DNA of 64,000 nt from assembly GCA_035378985.1 (NCBI GenBank), contig DAOSUR010000009.1:1-64000 (forward strand). Direction: 5' to 3'. The notes beneath the pieces were generated by a model. The model had not been told where the DNA came from and made no database searches. It worked only from the letters and a program-made list of their open reading frames with translations. Below, one piece after another: positions 60,230 to 64,000 of this stretch; the first letter of the stretch is position 1, and each line of letters begins with the position of its first letter. A program made the translations under genes and the position numbers. The stretch comes from Anaerohalosphaeraceae bacterium. Lineage in GTDB: Bacteria > Planctomycetota > Phycisphaerae > Sedimentisphaerales > Anaerohalosphaeraceae.

Positions 60230-61199
60230 TCAGCACTGCCGCAGCTTCTTTGGCAAAATATGTTATTACAAAATCCGCACCGGCACGTTTAATCGCCAAC
60301 AGGGTTTCGAGCATGGCTTCCCGTCGGTCCATCAGTCCCGCCTTTGCGGCCTGGTTGACCATCATATACTCCCCGGAGACATTGTAAGCCGCCAGCGGCA
60401 CATCAAATCGCTGCCGAGCGGCGGCAATCACATCCAGATACGCCAGCGCCGGCTTAACCATCACCATATCCGCCCCTTCTTCTATGTCGAGGGCTATCTC
60501 CCGCATCGCCTGTCGCACGGAAGCCGCCGGGTCCATCTGATACGTTTTGCGATTGCCGAAGGCCGGGGCACTGTCGGCGGCCTCCCGAAACGGCCCGTAG
60601 AAAGCCGATGCATACTTGGCGGCATAACTTAAAACAGCCGTCTCCGAAAATCCCGCCTCATCGAGCGTCTGGCGAATCATCCCGATTCGTCCGTCCATCA
60701 TATCCGACGGAGCCACCACATCCGCTCCGGCACGGGCATGAGCCAGGGCCGTTCGAGCCAAACACTGAAGAGTCTGGTCGTTGTCAATTTTTCCATCGCG
60801 GATGAGGCCGCAGTGGCCGTGCTCCGTATAGGCACACAGACAAACATCCGTAATGACCAGCAAATCCGGTACGGCCTTCTTCACAGCACGAACGGCCCGG
60901 CAGACCGCCGAGTCCTCCGACCAAGCCTCCGACCCCTGCGCATCCTTTCGCAAAGGCAGACCGAACAAAAGAACGGCCGGAATCCCCAACTCGCAGATTT
61001 CCTGTGCTTCCCGCACAAGGGTATCCGGTGAAAAGTGAAAACAGCCGTCCATGGAAGGAATGGGCTTTTTGATATTTTCGCCCGGACAGACAAAAAGCGG
61101 AGAAACCAAATCATTCACGCTCAGCCTGGTTCCGGCAGTCAGACGACGCATAGCCGAACCGGCCCGCAGACGACGCATTCGCATTTGAGGAAATCCCAT
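60222..61199 (-). CDS. hemB: Porphobilinogen synthase (delta-aminolaevulinate dehydratase)
   Basis: 325 residues from ATG 61199 (ribosome site AGGAGT). It joins two 5-aminolaevulinates to porphobilinogen. The zinc-site motif DVCLCAYTEHGHCG is complete, the first Schiff-base Lys is in YAAKYASAFYGP, and the catalytic Lys is in VMVKPALAYLD. Length is normal. Its place inside the ahb genes ties them to tetrapyrrole synthesis. Confidence 0.97.
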   Translation of the reverse strand: MGFPQMRMRRLRAGSAMRRLTAGTRLSVNDLVSPLFVCPGENIKKPIPSMDGCFHFSPDTLVREAQEICELGIPAVLLFGLPLRKDAQGSEAWSEDSAVCRAVRAVKKAVPDLLVITDVCLCAYTEHGHCGLIRDGKIDNDQTLQCLARTALAHARAGADVVAPSDMMDGRIGMIRQTLDEAGFSETAVLSYAAKYASAFYGPFREAADSAPAFGNRKTYQMDPAASVRQAMREIALDIEEGADMVMVKPALAYLDVIAAARQRFDVPLAAYNVSGEYMMVNQAAKAGLMDRREAMLETLLAIKRAGADFVITYFAKEAAAVLNG

Positions 61200-61203
61200 A
61201 GTC

Positions 61204-62358
61204 TTACTCCTGCTCCAGTGCAATCTCTTCTTCCGTCAAATAGCATGGCGGCTCATTCCGCCATAACTCGATATTGGCGCTTCCGTCCAATGAACGAAAA
61301 TTGCCGCCGCACAAATCAAACCACCGGCAGCGCCGGCACCGAGGGTCCCGATACTTCTTTTTGTTCCGCAAAATCGTCAGAACCGGTTCGGCCGGGTTCT
61401 CCCAGATTTGGGCAAACGGCTTTTCGAGGATATTCCCAAGCGAATAACTCCGCCAAAACTGGTCAGGATACACCCGTCCGGCCCAGTCCACGGCGGCAAT
61501 GTTCTGTCCGATGCGGTTGCCGGCCGCCCGCCGGAGCAGCACCTCCGCATCAGCCGCCCGCTCCAAAGACAGCCGCCGCAGCCGCATCAGAATATACGGC
61601 CCATCCGCATGGTTGCCGACCGTGAGCACTTCATCCGCCTGTCCGGCGGCGGTCATTCGCTCCGTACAGGAAAGAATCGAATCCATCGCCTCCCGCACCA
61701 AAGCCGCGGAAGGTACCGCTTCCACCAGGTCTTCGGCGCGGCCGGTCCGAATCAAATGATAAAAGCAGATGCGCCGCACATCCAGGTCCGCCGCAATCTG
61801 AAACAGCAAAGGAATCTGCCTGATATTGTCCGCCGTCATTGTAAACCGAATGCCCGCAGGAATTCCCGCCCGGCGGCAGGAGCGAATTCCCTCCACGGCC
61901 GCGGCAAAAGCCCCCTTGACCTGCCGAAAATCATCGTGAAACTCCGCCGGCCCATCCAGCGAAATCCCGACATAACTGACCCCCAGAGCCGCCAGACGCT
62001 CAGCGGTTGAATCCTGAATCAGCGTGCCGTTCGTGGATAAAACGGTGCGAATCCCTCTGCAGCAGGCACATTCAATCAGAGCAAATAGGTCTTCGCGAAG
62101 CAGCGGTTCTCCGCCGCTGAACAGCAGAACCGGACAGCCGTAATCGGCAATCTGGCCTATCAGCCGCCGGGCCTGTTCCGTCGTCAGCTCGGGCTCCTTT
62201 CCGCCGCTCCGCACATGGCTGTAGCAGTGACGGCACAGCAGATTGCACCGCCGGGTACAGTTGAACACCACAATCGGCTTGTGATTCCGATGCGGCGGAT
62301 AACGCAGCTCATCCGACCGGCCGGACTTGCCGCAATACAATTTGCTGATATTAATCAT
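61204..62358 (-). CDS. ahbC: Radical SAM 12,18-didecarboxysirohaem deacetylase
   Basis: 384 residues. The N-terminus INISKLYCGKSGRSDELRY is close to the AhbC start (ISKLYCG...D-LRY). The radical SAM motif CNLLCRHCYSH and GGEPLLREDLF follow, and C-terminal SPASM-like Cys residues are in CRRCRWFDLCGG. It removes two acetate side chains to give Fe-coproporphyrin III. It overlaps the preceding cobA-hemD gene by 8 bases, and the hemB start follows 4 bases after its end. Confidence 0.9.
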   Translation of the reverse strand: MINISKLYCGKSGRSDELRYPPHRNHKPIVVFNCTRRCNLLCRHCYSHVRSGGKEPELTTEQARRLIGQIADYGCPVLLFSGGEPLLREDLFALIECACCRGIRTVLSTNGTLIQDSTAERLAALGVSYVGISLDGPAEFHDDFRQVKGAFAAAVEGIRSCRRAGIPAGIRFTMTADNIRQIPLLFQIAADLDVRRICFYHLIRTGRAEDLVEAVPSAALVREAMDSILSCTERMTAAGQADEVLTVGNHADGPYILMRLRRLSLERAADAEVLLRRAAGNRIGQNIAAVDWAGRVYPDQFWRSYSLGNILEKPFAQIWENPAEPVLTILRNKKKYRDPRCRRCRWFDLCGGNFRSLDGSANIELWRNEPPCYLTEEEIALEQE

Positions 62359-63874
62359 AATAGCGAATCAGGGCCTCTGTGAGCCCCTCCAGGGTATGCA
62401 CGGGTGCTTCAAGGGCTGCCGGAAGCTCTTCCTCCAGCAGCCGACGGGTCGTGCTCGGGCCGATGGAGGCGATTTTTGCCCCGCTTTTGAGCACAGTTTC
62501 CTTCGGCACAACCTTCAAAAAAGCGGATACGGCCGAACTGCTCGCAAAAAGAATCCAGTCAATCTTCCGCCGGCTCAACCGCCCCAGGACTGGTTCAATC
62601 TGCCGAGCGGGCAGCTCCGCCGGTTCCGCTGTATAAATCGAAACTTCCTCCACAACCGCCCCCTGCCGCTGCAGGGACTTCGGAAGGTCATCCGGAGCAA
62701 CGGCGGAACGCAGCAGCAGAAATTTCTTTCCGGCCGGCGGCTCCTTCGCAGACAATTCCTCCGCCAGCGCCTGACCGGTAAACGTCGTCGGAACAAAATC
62801 AGCCCGCAAACCGTACTCGCACAAAGCCCGTGCAGTCTCCGGGCCGATGCAGGCAATCCGGGCCCGACCAAAAGCCCGTGCATCTTTCCCCAGCTCACCC
62901 AATCGTTGCAGCGAAAACTCCACTCCGCGCCGGCTGGTAAAAACAACCCAGTCAAACTCTTCCAGCTGATTCAGGGCCGTATCCGCCGCACCGGTCTGGG
63001 CAAAGTTTCGCACGGCAAGCACAGGCAAACCCAGCACGTCGGCTCCCAATTCATTCAGCCGTCGGCTCAATGAACGATTCCCCTCCTCATCACGGGCAAT
63101 CAGGATAGTCCTGCTCGCCAGCGGGCGACGGCGAAACCAGTCCGTTTCCTCCCGATAGACGGCTGTCGGTCCAATCAATACGATAGCCGGTGCGTCCATC
63201 CCCTCCTGCCGGCAGACCGAAGCAATCCGCTCCAAAGACGCCTGAACCAGACGCTGATGCGGCAGACTGGCGTTCTGAATCACCGCCGCCGGGGTATCCG
63301 CCGGTTTGCCGTTTGCCAAAAGGGACGCAACAATCTGCTCCAGATTGCTCATCGCCATATAAAAGGCGATTGTGCCGCGAAAGCCGGCCAGGAAATCCCA
63401 GTCAATTGAAGATTCATTTTTGTCGGGGGCCTCCTGACCGGTTACAAAAAGAACCTGTGAGCTGAACTGCCGGTCGGTCAGGAACATTCCGGAATAAGCC
63501 GCCGCCGCAGAAGCCGCCGTCACGCCGGGAACCACCTCAAAATCAATTCCCCCCTGAATACAAGTCTGGATTTCCTCCGCCGTCCGGCCGAAAAAACCGG
63601 GGTCTCCTCCTTTGAGCCGTACAACAACCGGATATTGAGCGGCTTTCTCCAGCAGCAGCCGATTGATTTGCTCCTGCGTAAAAGGGGTTTCCCCTGTTCG
63701 TTTGCGGACACAGAGACATTCGCAGTCCGGCCGGCAGTCCTCCAGCAGGACCTCATTGACCAGTCCGTCGAAAATCACACAGTCGGCCTGACGAAGGAGC
63801 TGTGCCCCGCGCAGGGTAATCAGCGCCGGATCACCCGGACCCGCCCCAACAAAATAGATTTTGGATTTATGCAT
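62351..63874 (-). CDS. cobA-hemD: Uroporphyrinogen-III C-methyltransferase / uroporphyrinogen-III synthase fusion
   Basis: 507 residues. Residues about 1-245 are SUMT (VGAGPGDPALITLRGAQLL; VVVRLKGGDPGFFGR; FYMAMSNLEQIVASL), which methylates uroporphyrinogen III to precorrin-2. Residues about 250-505 are HemD (TILIARDEEGNRSLSRRLNE; DWVVFTSRRGVEFSLQRL; IDWILFASSSAVSAFLKVV), which closes and inverts the tetrapyrrole ring. The fusion channels hydroxymethylbilane directly toward sirohaem. It overlaps hemC by 8 bases. The ferrochelatase/dehydrogenase step (SirC/SirB type) is not encoded in this window. Confidence 0.95.
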   Translation of the reverse strand: MHKSKIYFVGAGPGDPALITLRGAQLLRQADCVIFDGLVNEVLLEDCRPDCECLCVRKRTGETPFTQEQINRLLLEKAAQYPVVVRLKGGDPGFFGRTAEEIQTCIQGGIDFEVVPGVTAASAAAAYSGMFLTDRQFSSQVLFVTGQEAPDKNESSIDWDFLAGFRGTIAFYMAMSNLEQIVASLLANGKPADTPAAVIQNASLPHQRLVQASLERIASVCRQEGMDAPAIVLIGPTAVYREETDWFRRRPLASRTILIARDEEGNRSLSRRLNELGADVLGLPVLAVRNFAQTGAADTALNQLEEFDWVVFTSRRGVEFSLQRLGELGKDARAFGRARIACIGPETARALCEYGLRADFVPTTFTGQALAEELSAKEPPAGKKFLLLRSAVAPDDLPKSLQRQGAVVEEVSIYTAEPAELPARQIEPVLGRLSRRKIDWILFASSSAVSAFLKVVPKETVLKSGAKIASIGPSTTRRLLEEELPAALEAPVHTLEGLTEALIRYYD

Positions 63875-64000
63875 TCGTTTTTAAAATCTCCAGAGCCCCC
63901 TGCTCAATCAGCCGCTCGGCCAGACAATCCGCCCATTCTACCGCATTCCGGACCGGCCCGCAAATCCGCTCTTTCAGGAAAGGATGTCCCTGCGGGCCCG
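63867..64000 (-). CDS. hemC: Hydroxymethylbilane synthase, C-terminal end (gene cut by window edge)
   Basis: Only the last 44 codons are present, ending at TAA 63867-63869. They read GHPFLKERICGPVRNAVEWA, then LAERLIEQGALEIL, the usual C-terminal helix of HemC. The cofactor-binding Cys lies outside the window. It is the first visible gene of the haem operon. Confidence 0.8.
   Translation of the reverse strand, partial: GPQGHPFLKERICGPVRNAVEWADCLAERLIEQGALEILKTNA

Noticed and set aside
1..64000. CRISPR arrays
   Set aside because: No regularly spaced direct repeats were found on reading either strand.

Overview
The window looks like a chromosomal piece (about 54% GC by eye) of a Gram-negative, anaerobic, polysaccharide-degrading bacterium. 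The best guess is a Planctomycetota member of the Phycisphaerae/Sedimentisphaerales type. Supporting signs are many secreted glycoside hydrolases, a protein kinase fused to SUMF1/FGE-type domains beside an ECF sigma factor, He_PIG repeats, the siroheme-dependent haem pathway and a TolC/TonB outer-membrane system. The lineage is inferred from gene content; no rRNA gene or marker tree was available.

Layout. (1) 1-10.9 kb, mostly minus strand: an alpha-L-rhamnosidase cut by the window edge, a secreted esterase, tRNA-Ser(GGA), tadA, and three large secreted carbohydrate-active proteins. (2) 11.0-13.9 kb: a decayed patch with an RHS remnant, an internally deleted insertion sequence with perfect 21-bp ends, a YbjN-like gene broken by a TAA codon, and an IS5/IS427-type element whose transposase is broken by a TGA codon. 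(3) 14.0-34.6 kb: two divergent operons that I regard as the main discovery. Leftward run an ECF sigma factor, a 61-aa protein, a kinase with two catalytically dead SUMF1 domains, a MotA/ExbB-type channel and a membrane protein with seven He_PIG repeats. Rightward run a small unknown protein, a J-like zinc-ribbon protein, a coiled-coil membrane protein in the same frame behind one TGA, a GrpE-like protein, an Hsp70, a TPR membrane protein, a ClpN plus degenerate ClpB-NBD1 protein, a giant ClpN/ClpB-D2/receiver-like/FtsH-AAA/M41-protease fusion, a second membrane TPR-like protein and a TerB-like protein. (4) 34.6-45.1 kb, minus: gatB, gatA and gatC with a GxxExxY protein and an esterase interspersed, a xyloglucan pair (GH74 and GH31), and dprA. 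(5) 45.3-52.6 kb, plus: a MacA/MacB/TolC-type export operon and a TonB-dependent receptor. (6) 52.6-58.2 kb: a ribose-type sugar ABC importer and, divergently, a sialate O-acetylesterase. (7) 58.2-64 kb, minus: hemC (3' end), cobA-hemD fusion, ahbC, hemB, ahbD and an ahbA-ahbB fusion, most with overlapping ends.

How the genes may work together. The glycan genes suggest stepwise attack on rhamnose-containing pectin and xyloglucan, with sugar uptake by the ABC importer. The haem operon would make haem b from 5-aminolaevulinate via sirohaem without the protoporphyrin branch. The 14-34.6 kb region reads as a membrane-tethered disaggregase-protease machine (Hsp70/J/GrpE feeding a Clp-FtsH fusion) beside a divergent regulatory and transmembrane signalling module; this joint function is inferred from gene order and domains only.
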